Source: JANPCX01 sp050916095 (GTDB taxonomy: Bacteria; Pseudomonadota; Gammaproteobacteria; Burkholderiales; Burkholderiaceae_C). Taken from it: a DNA stretch of 64,000 nt. The DNA lies in contig CP050901.1 of the NCBI GenBank assembly GCA_050916095.1, positions 2,728,001 through 2,792,000 of the forward strand, given 5' to 3'. The notes under the pieces were generated by a model that saw only the letters and a list, made by a program, of their open reading frames with translations, ran no database searches and was not told where the DNA came from. The position numbers and the translations under genes were made by a program. Of this stretch, positions 53,361 through 62,512 are shown one piece after another. Position 1 is the first letter of the stretch. Every line of letters begins with the position of its first letter.

Positions 53361-53999
53361 TTACGACGGCAACAGTTCCAACAACTGCTGCGGCGCTTCG
53401 AACAAACGATGTGGCGCCGCGCCGCTCAGTTCATCGGCCGAGCCAAAACCCCAGAGCACGCCCACCGCTTTCAAGCCGTTGTCGTGGGCCGCGTGAATGT
53501 CCACCGCGCGGTCGCCAATCATCACAGCGTCGGGGTGTATCTGGTTGCTGCCGAGCAGACCGCGAAGCTGGTCGTTTTTGGTGATGCCGATGTCACCCCC
53601 ACTGACCACGCTGAAGAGGTGGAGCAGATTGAAGCGTTCCAGGATTTGCACCGCGAAGTCCCGACGCTTGGAGGTGCACAGCGCGAGCGGTCCATGGGCA
53701 GCGAGTTGGCCAAGCACCTCGGGCATGCCTTCATACAACACGTTTTCGGCATAACCCACGTCGGCGTAACGTTCACGGTAGGCCTGCACCAGTTGGAGAA
53801 TGTGCTCGGGCGAGGCACCAGGGACGAGTTGGCGGAACGTAGCGTCCAGTGGCGGCCCAATGAAGGGCACCACCTCGTGCGCGGCGATGGTCGGGTACCC
53901 AAAGGCGGATAGCGCATGGTTAATCGAGCGGCCAATGCCCACGGCCGGATCGCTGAGGGTGCCGTCCAGATCGAAGATGAGTCGGCAGGTGGAATTCAT
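53361..53999 (-). CDS. HAD-family phosphatase, phosphoglycolate-phosphatase-like
   Basis: A 212-residue HAD hydrolase. Motif I is IFDLDGTLSDPAVGIGRSIN with the nucleophile and acid Asp residues, motif II is LCTSK, and motif IV is AVMIGDRAVDIHAAHDNGLK. The cap domain (DATFRQLVPGASPEHILQLV) resembles Gph/PgmB-type enzymes. The start at 53999 (MNSTCRLIFDLDG) avoids a seven-residue extension. The substrate is undetermined. Confidence 0.92.
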   Translation of the reverse strand: MNSTCRLIFDLDGTLSDPAVGIGRSINHALSAFGYPTIAAHEVVPFIGPPLDATFRQLVPGASPEHILQLVQAYRERYADVGYAENVLYEGMPEVLGQLAAHGPLALCTSKRRDFAVQILERFNLLHLFSVVSGGDIGITKNDQLRGLLGSNQIHPDAVMIGDRAVDIHAAHDNGLKAVGVLWGFGSADELSGAAPHRLFEAPQQLLELLPS

Positions 54000-54081
54000 T
54001 GAGTTGCCTTCGCTACACACACGCTCGCATGACCCGCCTTATCTGAAATGAAGTTCTCGTAGCGACAGACAACAAGGCAAA

Positions 54082-54600
54082 TCAGAGGCATTCAATCTCG
54101 CCATAAGTGAACAGCGCACGCAACGGCAGCCCCGCTACCTCCAACGCCTCGCGCCCACCCGTCTCTCGGTCGATCACGCACAGGGCGGCATCGGGGTGCA
54201 GGCCATCGGCGCGCAGTTTGGCCAGCGCGTCCCGCAATGCACCGCCCGAGGACACCACATCCTCCACGAGCACGAAACGTCGCCCGGCGAGGTCCGCACC
54301 TTCGGCATAACGGCAAGTGCCATAGGCTTTGGCCTCTTTGCGGATGAAGGCGCTGGGCAAGCCGGTGATCTGGCTGAGCACGGTGACGATGGGAATGCCG
54401 CCCATCTCCAGGCCAGCCAGGACTTCGGTTCCCGGCGGCACCAGCGGTGCCATGGCTTGTGCAATGGACAGCAGCAGTGCCGGGTCGGCTTCGAAGCGGT
54501 ATTTATCAAAATAGGTGTTGCTGACTTGGCCGGAGCGCAGGACAAACTGGCCGGTCAGGCGGGATTGGGTGCGGATGCGGCTGGCGAGGATGGTGGTCAT
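54082..54600 (-). CDS. pyrE: Orotate phosphoribosyltransferase, short type
   Basis: A 172-residue type I phosphoribosyltransferase. The PRPP-binding loop is FVLVEDVVSSGGALRDALAK and the orotate region is LTGQFVLRSGQVSNTYFDKY. GMEMGG-like LAGLEMGGIPIVTVLSQITG and AFIRKEAKAYGTC complete the OPRT pattern. It converts orotate and PRPP to OMP in pyrimidine synthesis. The length is shorter than the usual 210-residue enzyme, as in other short OPRT groups. A second, canonical pyrE elsewhere is possible. Confidence 0.85.
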   Translation of the reverse strand: MTTILASRIRTQSRLTGQFVLRSGQVSNTYFDKYRFEADPALLLSIAQAMAPLVPPGTEVLAGLEMGGIPIVTVLSQITGLPSAFIRKEAKAYGTCRYAEGADLAGRRFVLVEDVVSSGGALRDALAKLRADGLHPDAALCVIDRETGGREALEVAGLPLRALFTYGEIECL

Positions 54601-54623
54601 TGTTGAGATTGAAGTCAAAAACT

Positions 54624-54733
54624 CCGTTCGGGCTGAGCCTGTCGAAGGCATGCGTGCGGCACTTTGCAAGACCGTATTACTAGGCGCAGCCATGCGTTTA
54701 CTTCTGAGCTGGTCAAAGGGCCAGGGCGAACGG
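54624..54733. repeat. CCGTTCG...CGAACGG repeat between pyrE and the exporter
   Basis: Left arm CCGTTCGGGCTGAGCCTGTC (54624 on) and right arm GGTCAAAGGGCCAGGGCGAA ending CGG at 54733. It belongs to the same family as the repeats at 33209 and 60312. Confidence 0.75.
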
Positions 54734-54766
54734 ACAGGAGAGACAAGCCCTCCCAGCCTATCCCGA

Positions 54767-56659
54767 TCACGCCGCTGCCAGATTCAAGCTGGGTGCGGCT
54801 TGCACCACCCCACCCTCCCCCGCCAGTTCCTGATACGCCTGGTACAGCGCTTCGTAGTGCCCACCAGCGCGAATCAGTTCGGTGTGGTGGCCGAGTTCGA
54901 CGATGCGGCCATCGCGGATGACCGCGATGCGGTCGGCATCGCGGATGGTAGCCAAGCGGTGGGCGATGATGATGGCGGTGCGGCCTTGGCACAGGCGGCG
55001 CAGCGCATGTTGAATTTTGCGTTCGGTTTGCACGTCCACCGCCGAGGTGGCTTCGTCGAGGATGAGCACGGCGGGGTCGGCCAGGTAGGCGCGCACCAGG
55101 CAGACGAGTTGGCGCTGGCCGTGGCTGAGGTGGGCCCCTAATGCACCGACTTCGGTGCGGTAGTCCAGCGGCAAGCGGGCGATGGCGTCGTGCACGCCGA
55201 GTTCCTGTGCGGCGGCGATGAGTTCTTCATCGCTCGCACCGGGACGGGCCAGGCGCAGGTTGTCGAGGATGGTGCCAGTGAAGAGCACGTTGTCTTGCAG
55301 CACCACGCCCACCTTGCGGCGCAGGTCGTGCTGTGCGAGTTCGCGCAGGTCGATGCCGTCAATCAGCACGGCCCCAGCGCTCACTTCGTAGAAGCGCGTG
55401 AGCAGTTGCACCAGGGTGCTTTTGCCGTGGCCCGTGGGGCCGACGATGGCCAGCACCTGGCCCGGTGGCACATGCAGGGACAACTCGTGGATCACCGGCT
55501 TGGTGGCCTGGGGGTCATAGGCAAAACGCACCTTGTGGAACTGCACTTCGCCGCGCACCTGTTGGAAGGGTGCGGGTTCTGCGGGGTCACGCACCTCGGG
55601 CTGGGTATCGAGCAGCAAGAAGATACGCTGGGCCGATGCTGCGCCGGTGGCATAACGCTCGAAGAGGTCGCTCAACTCTTGCAGTGGCCCGAGAAACATC
55701 TGCACATAAAAAAGGCTGGCCGCCACCTGGCCGAGTGTGATCTCGCCCGTGACCATGCCGCGCGCACCCACCAGCAGCAAGAGCATGCTGCCCACGATGC
55801 TGAGCAGGCCGGTATAGGGTGCAAACCAGCTGGACTTGATGTTGCCGTGGACCAGGGCATCGTTGAAGTTCTGCACCAGGCGTTCGTAGCGACGCTGGTT
55901 GGGCTCTTCCTGCACGGTTTGCTGAATGATGCGCACGCCCGACACGGTTTCCACCAGATGCGCGGTGAAGGCACTGCGTGCTTCAGCCACCTTGGGCCAA
56001 TTGCGCTGCGAAATCCGTTTGAACGCGACCGTGCCCAGGGCCAGCAGGGGCACGACGCTGGCCAGGCCGAGGAAGAGCCAGGGTGAGATCCACCACAGCA
56101 TCACCGCCGCAGCAATGCAGCGCAACAGCGCACCCAGCAGCTCGGGTGGGCCTTGAATCAAGGTGGGCTGCAGGCTGTCCACATCGCTGTCAACACGGGA
56201 GATGATGCGGCCGGCTTTGGTGCGGTCGAAGTAACCCACACTCAAACGCTGCACGTGGGCAAACACACGCACGCGCAGGTCGTTGAGCAAACGAATCGCG
56301 GCCAGCCCGGCGAGGTACTGCGACCAACCGGCGAAACAAAACCGCGCCATCCATGTGAGGGTCAGGCCGGCCAGGCACCAGCCCATCACGTGCTGGTTGA
56401 TAGCCCAGCCGGTATTGGTGCGCAGCAAGCCGGAGTCGATCACCACCGTGACAAACCAGGGACGAAAGAACACCGCCACCACCAACAGCACTTCGATGGC
56501 GATGACGCCGAAGATCAGATGCCGCACCGGATGCAACAAGGGCAGCAGGCGTTTGAACATGCTGCGGTTGAGTTGCTGTTTGGCCAGTGCTTCTTCGATT
56601 TCAATGTCGCTGAGCACGCGGCGGCCGACGGGGTTGGAGCCTGGGGCGGAGGTGGCCAT
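54767..56659 (-). CDS. ABC exporter half-transporter, consensus Walker subunit (pair 2)
   Basis: A 630-residue membrane/ATPase fusion. Walker A GPTGHGKST lies near residue 403, Walker B LILDEATSAVD with the catalytic Glu near 533, and H-loop IIIAHRLATI near 565. The signature is LSHGQRQLVCL, with His replacing a Gly. Its partner upstream (56755-58725) has the opposite defects, so the two should form a heterodimer with one active ATP site. It is the last gene of a three-gene unit led by a DszB-like gene, 95 bases after its partner. Confidence 0.92.
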   Translation of the reverse strand: MATSAPGSNPVGRRVLSDIEIEEALAKQQLNRSMFKRLLPLLHPVRHLIFGVIAIEVLLVVAVFFRPWFVTVVIDSGLLRTNTGWAINQHVMGWCLAGLTLTWMARFCFAGWSQYLAGLAAIRLLNDLRVRVFAHVQRLSVGYFDRTKAGRIISRVDSDVDSLQPTLIQGPPELLGALLRCIAAAVMLWWISPWLFLGLASVVPLLALGTVAFKRISQRNWPKVAEARSAFTAHLVETVSGVRIIQQTVQEEPNQRRYERLVQNFNDALVHGNIKSSWFAPYTGLLSIVGSMLLLLVGARGMVTGEITLGQVAASLFYVQMFLGPLQELSDLFERYATGAASAQRIFLLLDTQPEVRDPAEPAPFQQVRGEVQFHKVRFAYDPQATKPVIHELSLHVPPGQVLAIVGPTGHGKSTLVQLLTRFYEVSAGAVLIDGIDLRELAQHDLRRKVGVVLQDNVLFTGTILDNLRLARPGASDEELIAAAQELGVHDAIARLPLDYRTEVGALGAHLSHGQRQLVCLVRAYLADPAVLILDEATSAVDVQTERKIQHALRRLCQGRTAIIIAHRLATIRDADRIAVIRDGRIVELGHHTELIRAGGHYEALYQAYQELAGEGGVVQAAPSLNLAAA

Positions 56660-56754
56660 GTCAATGAGTTCTCAAAAGGTTCTGCGCCGCAATGACGTCC
56701 ATGGCGTTGCCGTGGTGCCGACACAGGCATCGTTGCGGCGCAGAAGTCGTTGCA

Positions 56755-58725
56755 TCAAGGTTGAGCCTGTTCAGTTTCCGTGGCGGGCTCGGCATCCAGA
56801 CCCAGCAGCTCGCTGTAGTCCACATTCGTCGCGGCCAGGTCTGCATGCCGGCCCTGTGCACTGATACGGCCATCCTTGAGTAAGGCCACGCGGTCCGCCA
56901 ACAAGATGGTGGAGAGTTTGCTGGTGATGATGAGCACCGTCACCGCCTGCCCTTGGCTCGCTGCCAGGCCCCGGATGTTGTTCAGCACCTGGCGTTCGGT
57001 GATGGCGTCAAGCGCGCTGGTGGAGTCGTCCAGCACCAGCACACGCGGGCGGCTGACCAGAGCGCGGGCCAGGCTGACACGCTGGCGCTGCCCGCCCGAG
57101 AGCGTGACACCACGCTCGCCAATCTTGGTTTGCAGGCCGTCTTTCAAACCCGCCAGCACTTCCGAGGCCGAGGCCAGGCGCAGGCCTTCCACCAGATGCG
57201 CGTCGCTGGCCCGGGGCGCTGCTAGACGCAAGTTACTGGCCAGGGAGTCGGAGAAGAGAAAACTTTCTTGCGGCACCACATGCACGGCACGGCGCAGTTG
57301 GGCCAGATCCAAGTCGCGCACATCGAGCCAGGCCGTGTCGGTGGAGCCGATCTGAACGGAACCTGAACTCGTCGCGTCGCCGGTGGCGGGCGAGGGGTCA
57401 ACCGCGCTGTCAACATCACTCAGCCGCGCCAGCAAACTCGCCAGGGTGCTTTTGCCTGAACCCGTCGCACCCACCAGTGCCACCACCTCACCTGGCTCCA
57501 GGGTGAGCGAACAATCGTTCAGCACAGGGTGGCCACCGCCGGGGGCGGACACCCGCACCGCCGACAAACGCAGGCCCAGTGCGCCCTCTGGAACGTCTTG
57601 TTGACCACTGCGAATGCGCGGCTGCGCGTCGAGCAATTCCCAAATGCGCGCCGCCGATGAGCGTGCATCGGCAAACACCTGCATCACGCGGCCCACGCCC
57701 TCCAGACGAAACACCAGGCTGTTGACGATGAGCAGCGACGCCACCAGCTCGCCCAGGTTGAGCTGACCGTGGCTGACGAGCCTGGCCCCGAAACCCAGCA
57801 CCCACACATGGCCCAGGGCCACCACGGCCTGGGGCACAGGGATGCGCGAGCTGGCGTAAGCCAAAGCAGTTCGGGCATGCGCGGCGAACTGCTGCACTTG
57901 CGCCGTGAAGCGCGTGATGCGTGTGTCTTCCAATGCGAAGGCCTTGATGACTCGCACGCCGTGTATGCCTTCGCCCAAGTCCTGGTTCACCGCGTCGTAA
58001 GCGGCACCCACTTTTCTGTCGAGGGTGACAAGGTGGTCAGTCTGCACGACAAAGATGCCCACCGCCACCAAGGTCAACAGCAGAGGCACCAGGCCCAGCA
58101 GCGGGTGGTACCAGAACAAGACGCCCATCACCGCCACGATGACCAGCACGGTGTCGATGGCCTGGCGCCAAAACTGCACCAGCGCGTCACGCACTTTGTC
58201 GGCGTCGCGGGTGGTGCGGGTGACCACCTCGCCCGCACCGTGCTGCCAGTGGTAGGCCAGGTCCAGGCGCTGCACCTGCACGAGGATGGCGTTGCGCAAA
58301 ATGCCCAGCAATTTTTGCCCGGCGATCAACGCTGAAATGCCGCCTGCATACTGGGCCACGCCGCGCACCAGGGCAACGACCGCCAACAGAGCGAGCCAGC
58401 TCAAGGCCACGCTGTAAGACAAGCTGCCATCCGCCGTTCGCACCACGGCTTTTCCCAGCTCCACATCGTGAATGGCGCGGCCAATCAGCCACTGCTGGTA
58501 GGACAGGCCCAGGTTGGTGACGACGAACAGCAGCGCTGTCACCGTGAACCGCAGGGGCATCTGCCGATAGAGCAACAGGCAGCGCCACAAAGGATGCGCC
58601 GCCCAGCCACGCCCGCTGATGGTCTCACCATAAGACAGCGGCGCTGCTGCAGGCAACTGGCCAGACGCCACAACGCTGGCGGCGGCTGTTGCGGTGGATT
58701 CAAGGGACGGTAGGACAGCGCTCAT
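56755..58725 (-). CDS. ABC exporter half-transporter, degenerate-site subunit (pair 2)
   Basis: A 656-residue ABC exporter subunit. The Walker A motif is GATGSGKST near residue 420 and the signature LSGGQRQRVSLARAL near 540. Walker B reads VLVLDDSTSALD, so Asp replaces the catalytic Glu. The H-loop reads VLIITSKLSTI, so the switch His is missing as well. An extra Pro/Ser-rich insertion (SDVDSAVDPSPATGDATSSG) lies in the ATPase. It starts 30 bases after the DszB-like stop, so the exporter is co-transcribed with that gene. Confidence 0.92.
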   Translation of the reverse strand: MSAVLPSLESTATAAASVVASGQLPAAAPLSYGETISGRGWAAHPLWRCLLLYRQMPLRFTVTALLFVVTNLGLSYQQWLIGRAIHDVELGKAVVRTADGSLSYSVALSWLALLAVVALVRGVAQYAGGISALIAGQKLLGILRNAILVQVQRLDLAYHWQHGAGEVVTRTTRDADKVRDALVQFWRQAIDTVLVIVAVMGVLFWYHPLLGLVPLLLTLVAVGIFVVQTDHLVTLDRKVGAAYDAVNQDLGEGIHGVRVIKAFALEDTRITRFTAQVQQFAAHARTALAYASSRIPVPQAVVALGHVWVLGFGARLVSHGQLNLGELVASLLIVNSLVFRLEGVGRVMQVFADARSSAARIWELLDAQPRIRSGQQDVPEGALGLRLSAVRVSAPGGGHPVLNDCSLTLEPGEVVALVGATGSGKSTLASLLARLSDVDSAVDPSPATGDATSSGSVQIGSTDTAWLDVRDLDLAQLRRAVHVVPQESFLFSDSLASNLRLAAPRASDAHLVEGLRLASASEVLAGLKDGLQTKIGERGVTLSGGQRQRVSLARALVSRPRVLVLDDSTSALDAITERQVLNNIRGLAASQGQAVTVLIITSKLSTILLADRVALLKDGRISAQGRHADLAATNVDYSELLGLDAEPATETEQAQP

Positions 58726-58755
58726 GGATCAAGAATCAAACAAAAAACGACCCGT

Positions 58756-59814
58756 TCACGCCGCCAGTTTGAGCTGGCGTGCGGCTTCAAGTGGGCGGGC
58801 GTCAATCCACGCACGCACATCCACAGCGTTGGGAATGAAGCCCTGGCGGTGCAGGAAGTTGCTGAAGTCCTGCAAGCCGCGGATCGACACATCGGCCAGG
58901 TCGGTGCGCAGCCGCTCATGGGCGTCCTGCCCATAAGCCACCGCCACCCAGTACTCGCTGCTGTTGGTTTCCAGGCCGAGGAAGCGGCGTGTTTCAGCCG
59001 GATGGCTGCGTGCCCACTGGTCGGCGCGCAGCACCTGCTGCACGATGGTGACGGCGGCGTCAAAGTGTTGGTCCAGCAGGTTCAAGTCCACCGTCAGCGT
59101 GCGCGGCGTGCCGTTGTTGGCGCGGATGGAAGGCTCGGGATGGGCACCCACGTCGATCACCGTGTGCAGGCCGAAGGCATGGGCCAGGTGAGAGGCGCTG
59201 GCGCCCTTCAAGAAGATGGCATCCACCTCGCCGCGCAGCAGCGCGCGTAACTCGGCGTTGCGCTCTGATGCAACGCCGGTGCTGCCACCCGCCACGAGGC
59301 CGGTGCCAGGCACCCGCACCGTGGGTGCATCACTTTGAGTGCCACCACGAACGAAGTCCACGAGCTGAACATCGGTCAACGACAGCCCTTCCAGCGACAG
59401 CGCATTTTCCAGGCCACGCAAGGCCTGGGCGCGTGAGAAATCGATCTGCACGTGTTGCCACTTGGGCAGGCCAAAGCGCCGCCCCTTGAGGTCGCGCACA
59501 CTGCGGATGCCACTCTCGGGCGCGCTGAGAATCAACTGCGCCTCATCAGACCATGACAAACCAATGACACGGGTTTCACGCCCCACCGACCGCGCCCAGA
59601 TGGCCGGAATGTTGCCACCATGGCGCACCGAGTTTTGCAAGGTGTGGTCGAAGTGTGATTCACGAACCGCCTGCTCGTTGGACTCGCGCAGCGATTCAAT
59701 GCGCGTGCACTGCGCGGCAAAACTTTCGTCCAGCCAGCCTTGTTGAACGGCCAAGCCCAATCCAGTGGGAACGGGGCAGCGGGTGTACCAAAGTTTGTCC
59801 AGGGGTTGGCTCAT
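58756..59814 (-). CDS. DszB-like desulfinase / NMT1-fold protein (copy c)
   Basis: A 352-residue paralogue of copies a and b. The start at 59814 (MSQPLDKLWYTRCPVPTGLG) has AAAGGA upstream and shows no signal peptide. Putative active-site residues are Cys13, His54 (ESHFDHTLQN) and Arg64 (SVRHGGNIPAIWAR). A Ser/Gly-rich region (VRVPGTGLVAGGSTGVASER) interrupts the middle. Instead of importer genes, this copy is followed by both subunits of an ABC exporter. A sigma-54-like site lies 85 bases upstream. The pairing suggests that the exporter disposes of the desulfurised skeleton or of excess sulfite, which is untested. Confidence 0.8.
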   Translation of the reverse strand: MSQPLDKLWYTRCPVPTGLGLAVQQGWLDESFAAQCTRIESLRESNEQAVRESHFDHTLQNSVRHGGNIPAIWARSVGRETRVIGLSWSDEAQLILSAPESGIRSVRDLKGRRFGLPKWQHVQIDFSRAQALRGLENALSLEGLSLTDVQLVDFVRGGTQSDAPTVRVPGTGLVAGGSTGVASERNAELRALLRGEVDAIFLKGASASHLAHAFGLHTVIDVGAHPEPSIRANNGTPRTLTVDLNLLDQHFDAAVTIVQQVLRADQWARSHPAETRRFLGLETNSSEYWVAVAYGQDAHERLRTDLADVSIRGLQDFSNFLHRQGFIPNAVDVRAWIDARPLEAARQLKLAA

Positions 59815-59897
59815 GGGGATTCCTTTGCTGTGGTGATATGCAAGTGCAGATGGCAACGTCGGTACCAAGCGCGGTTCAACGCAATCACGTTGCAAAC

Positions 59898-59912
59898 GCA
59901 GAAACCATGCCA
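59898..59912 (-). promoter_or_regulatory. Sigma-54 promoter of the DszB-like/exporter operon
   Basis: Minus strand TGGCATGGTTTCTGC has the GG-N10-GC spacing and the TGGCATG -24 element. Predicted start site is near 59886, about 70 bases before the ATG at 59814. Confidence 0.55.
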
Positions 59913-60311
59913 AGCCAGCGGACAGCCAGCGGCAAGGCCGCCACGCCAACAGCGCCCGTGCTGAAAAGCCTTGGCCGGCGCGGGCTTGGCCCGATTCACA
60001 GCACGCGTTGCAGAACAAGGTGACGGCCCGGTCAGCAGGCAGAGGTTGCCAAGCCCGCTTGCCTAAGTGCTGCTTTCGCAGCAGCGAACCGCTGCAATAC
60101 CATCAGCGGTCCGGCATCGGTGACAACCAGCACACGCATTCAAAGCCTTGTTTTGATGGGCGTTCTACCGGCCCCGCTTGGGAAAAGCAGCATGGCATGG
60201 AACGTGCGTTCAGCTCAGCGGTTTGGCACCTGGACGACATGCCAATTTGTTTGCCCATGTTGTCCGCCACCCTTGGTTGATGGATGCTCAATTGATTCAC
60301 GCCCCCCAAAT

Positions 60312-60513
60312 CCGTTCGCCCTGAGCCTGTCGAAGGGCCGGTGCATCGCGGTCCTGTCGAAGAGTCCGAGCTTGTCGAATGGCTTTGACCGAGGCGCGCG
60401 CTGGCTTCGACAGGTCCTGTTCTGAGCCCCGTCGAAGGGTCAGCCCGAACGGTAGGCGGGCAGCGCGTTTTTACCCGTTCGCCCTGAGCCCGTTGACGGG
60501 TCAGCCGGAACGG
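60312..60513. repeat. Long composite CCGTTCG...CGAACGG repeat
   Basis: Several arms in series: CCGTTCGCCCTGAGCCTGTC at 60312, GGCTTCGACAGGTCCTGTTC near 60402, GGGTCAGCCCGAACGG near 60437 and CCGTTCGCCCTGAGCCCGTT at 60477, ending GGAACGG at 60513. It ends 50 bases before the third exporter gene and leaves little room for a normal promoter. Confidence 0.85.
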
Positions 60514-60563
60514 TGGCCGGTGCGGAAATTTTTTCAACGCTCAACAAACTCACTCCGCTTCCC

Positions 60564-62330
60564 ATGAAAAACCTTTGGCGCACCATCCAGTTCATTCCTG
60601 AATACCGAGGCAAGCTGCTCGGCGTGATCCTGGTGGGCACGGTGCTGGGCTTCATCGGCACGGCCACGCCTTACCTATACAAAGGCATCGTGGACAACAT
60701 TGCGCAGTTGTATTCCGGGCGGTTGAGTTTGGGCGCAGCCACACAGGGTGTGTTGACCTTGCTCGGCATCTTTTTTGTCCTTCGGCTGGCCGTGGTGGTG
60801 TTCGGCGCACTGCAAAACAAACAGGCCGACGACCTGTGGTTGGACACGGTGAGCACCTTCCGCCAGCGCGTGTTCGACAACATGACGCAAAAGTCCATCG
60901 ACTATTTCGAGAAGACCCGCGTCGGCGAAATCATGGACCGCTTCGGCAACATCACCACCATCACCATGTGGTTGTCATCGCTGACGGACGGGGTACTGGC
61001 CAACCTGCTGCAAATGGTTTTCATCGTGGCGGTGCTGCTGGTGAAGGCCCCGGTGGTGGGCTGCATCATGCTCGGCGTGCTGGTGTTCAACCTCTATATC
61101 TCTTACCGCACCGTCGGCTGGACCAAACCCCACCGCAGGGGCTGGCAAGCGCTGGCCGGGCGCATGACGGGCCTCTTGGCCGAGATGATTGGCAACATCG
61201 CCACCGTGCGCAGTTTCGGCGGCGAACCAGCGGTGAAAGAACGTTACGACAACACCCAGGCGGAATGGAAAGTCACACGCGGCAAACTGCACAGCACCGA
61301 GTGGCGTTCCGAGCAGGCGCTCAATGTGGTCAACACCTTCGGCGTGTTCGCTGCGGTCAGCGTGACGGCGCTGGGTGCGCTCAAGGGCGGCTTCACCGTG
61401 GGCGACATCTTGCTGGTGCTGACGCTGTCGCAAACCCTCATCACCACCATCGGTCCCATTGCACGCCAGATCAACCAGGCCGGTGAAATTGAAAGCACCG
61501 CCGAGCGCCTGGTGGAGTTGCTGGATGTCGAAAGCGAACATGCCGACCGCCCCGATGCCATCGCGTTGACACACCTGGAGCGCATTGTTTTTGACAACGT
61601 CAGCTTCCGTTACCCGGGCAAAGAGGGCTTTGCACTGCAGAACATCCAGTTCGACCTGGCCGCCGGCAAAACCCTGGCCCTGGTGGGCCTGAGTGGCAGC
61701 GGCAAAACCACCATCGTCAAACTGCTGATGCGTTTTTACGACCCCACCGAAGGCCGCATCCTCGTCAATGGCCGCGACCTGCGCGACTACCAGCAGCGCA
61801 GCGTGCGCGCTTTGATGGGTGTGGTGCTGCAAGACGTGGCCCTGTTCAACGACAGCATCGGCGAAAACATCGCCTTCGCCCGCCCCGGTGCCAGCCTGGA
61901 CGATGTGCGCGCTGCCGCACGCGCCGCCCATGCCGACGACTTCATCCAGACCATGGACAAGCAGTACGACACCTTGGTGGGCGAGCGTGGCATCAAACTC
62001 TCGGGCGGCGAAAAGCAGCGCGTGGCCATCGCACGGGCGATTCTGAAAAATCCGGAACTCATCATCCTCGACGAAGCCACCAGCGCGCTCGATTCAGCAT
62101 CTGAGCACCTGGTGCAAGAGGGGCTGAACAAACTGGTATCAGGCCGCACCTCGGTCATCATCGCCCACCGCCTGTCCACGGTGATGAACGCTGATCACAT
62201 CCTGGTACTGCAAGGCGGCCAGGTGCGCGAGCAGGGGCACCACGATGAAATGGCACGGCGTGAAGGCGGCCTCTATGCCCACTTGTTCGCGCTGCAAACT
62301 CAGGGCAAGGTGTTGGCGCTGGCAAGCTGA
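60564..62330 (+). CDS. ABC exporter, MsbA-like homodimer type
   Basis: A 588-residue membrane/ATPase fusion. The ATPase is fully canonical: Walker A GLSGSGKTT near residue 375, signature LSGGEKQRVAIARAI near 480, Walker B LIILDEATSALD near 502 and H-loop VIIAHRLSTV near 533. It should therefore work as a homodimer, unlike the two paired exporters. The start at 60564 (MKNLWRTIQFIPEYRGKLL) is preferred because the extra 17 residues upstream come from a repeat. It is divergent from the DszB-like copy c operon and convergent with copy d. The substrate is unknown; lipid or drug export are typical for the family. Confidence 0.92.
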   Translation: MKNLWRTIQFIPEYRGKLLGVILVGTVLGFIGTATPYLYKGIVDNIAQLYSGRLSLGAATQGVLTLLGIFFVLRLAVVVFGALQNKQADDLWLDTVSTFRQRVFDNMTQKSIDYFEKTRVGEIMDRFGNITTITMWLSSLTDGVLANLLQMVFIVAVLLVKAPVVGCIMLGVLVFNLYISYRTVGWTKPHRRGWQALAGRMTGLLAEMIGNIATVRSFGGEPAVKERYDNTQAEWKVTRGKLHSTEWRSEQALNVVNTFGVFAAVSVTALGALKGGFTVGDILLVLTLSQTLITTIGPIARQINQAGEIESTAERLVELLDVESEHADRPDAIALTHLERIVFDNVSFRYPGKEGFALQNIQFDLAAGKTLALVGLSGSGKTTIVKLLMRFYDPTEGRILVNGRDLRDYQQRSVRALMGVVLQDVALFNDSIGENIAFARPGASLDDVRAAARAAHADDFIQTMDKQYDTLVGERGIKLSGGEKQRVAIARAILKNPELIILDEATSALDSASEHLVQEGLNKLVSGRTSVIIAHRLSTVMNADHILVLQGGQVREQGHHDEMARREGGLYAHLFALQTQGKVLALAS

Positions 62331-62378
62331 TGCCCTCGACACACGATGGTAGGAACCCACGCCATCTGCGCCCCACTC

Positions 62379-62477
62379 CGTCATTCCCGCGCAGGCGGGA
62401 ATCCAGGGACTGCACCGCGCTGCATCCATGGCCTCATAAGCCCCACCGACTGGATTCCCGCCTGCGCGGGAATGACG
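62379..62477. repeat. Perfect 28-base inverted repeat (CATTCCCGC type)
   Basis: The arms CGTCATTCCCGCGCAGGCGG... (62379-62406) and the complement (62450-62477) are exact. Each arm is also self-complementary (TTCCCGC-GCAG-GCGGGAA). The type is widespread between bacterial genes. Located between convergent genes, it may serve as a terminator for both. Confidence 0.9.
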
Positions 62478-62512
62478 TTCTCGCACCGAGCCAATTTCAG
62501 TGCATGCCTCTC

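Larger units (their letters stand above)
59815..60563. other. Divergent intergenic region before the third exporter
   Basis: This 749-base gap holds the sigma-54-like site at 59898-59912 (minus) and a weaker plus-strand one, TGGCATGGAACGTGCG, at 60193-60208. The long CCGTTCG repeat follows at 60312-60513. No gene is seen. Confidence 0.55.
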
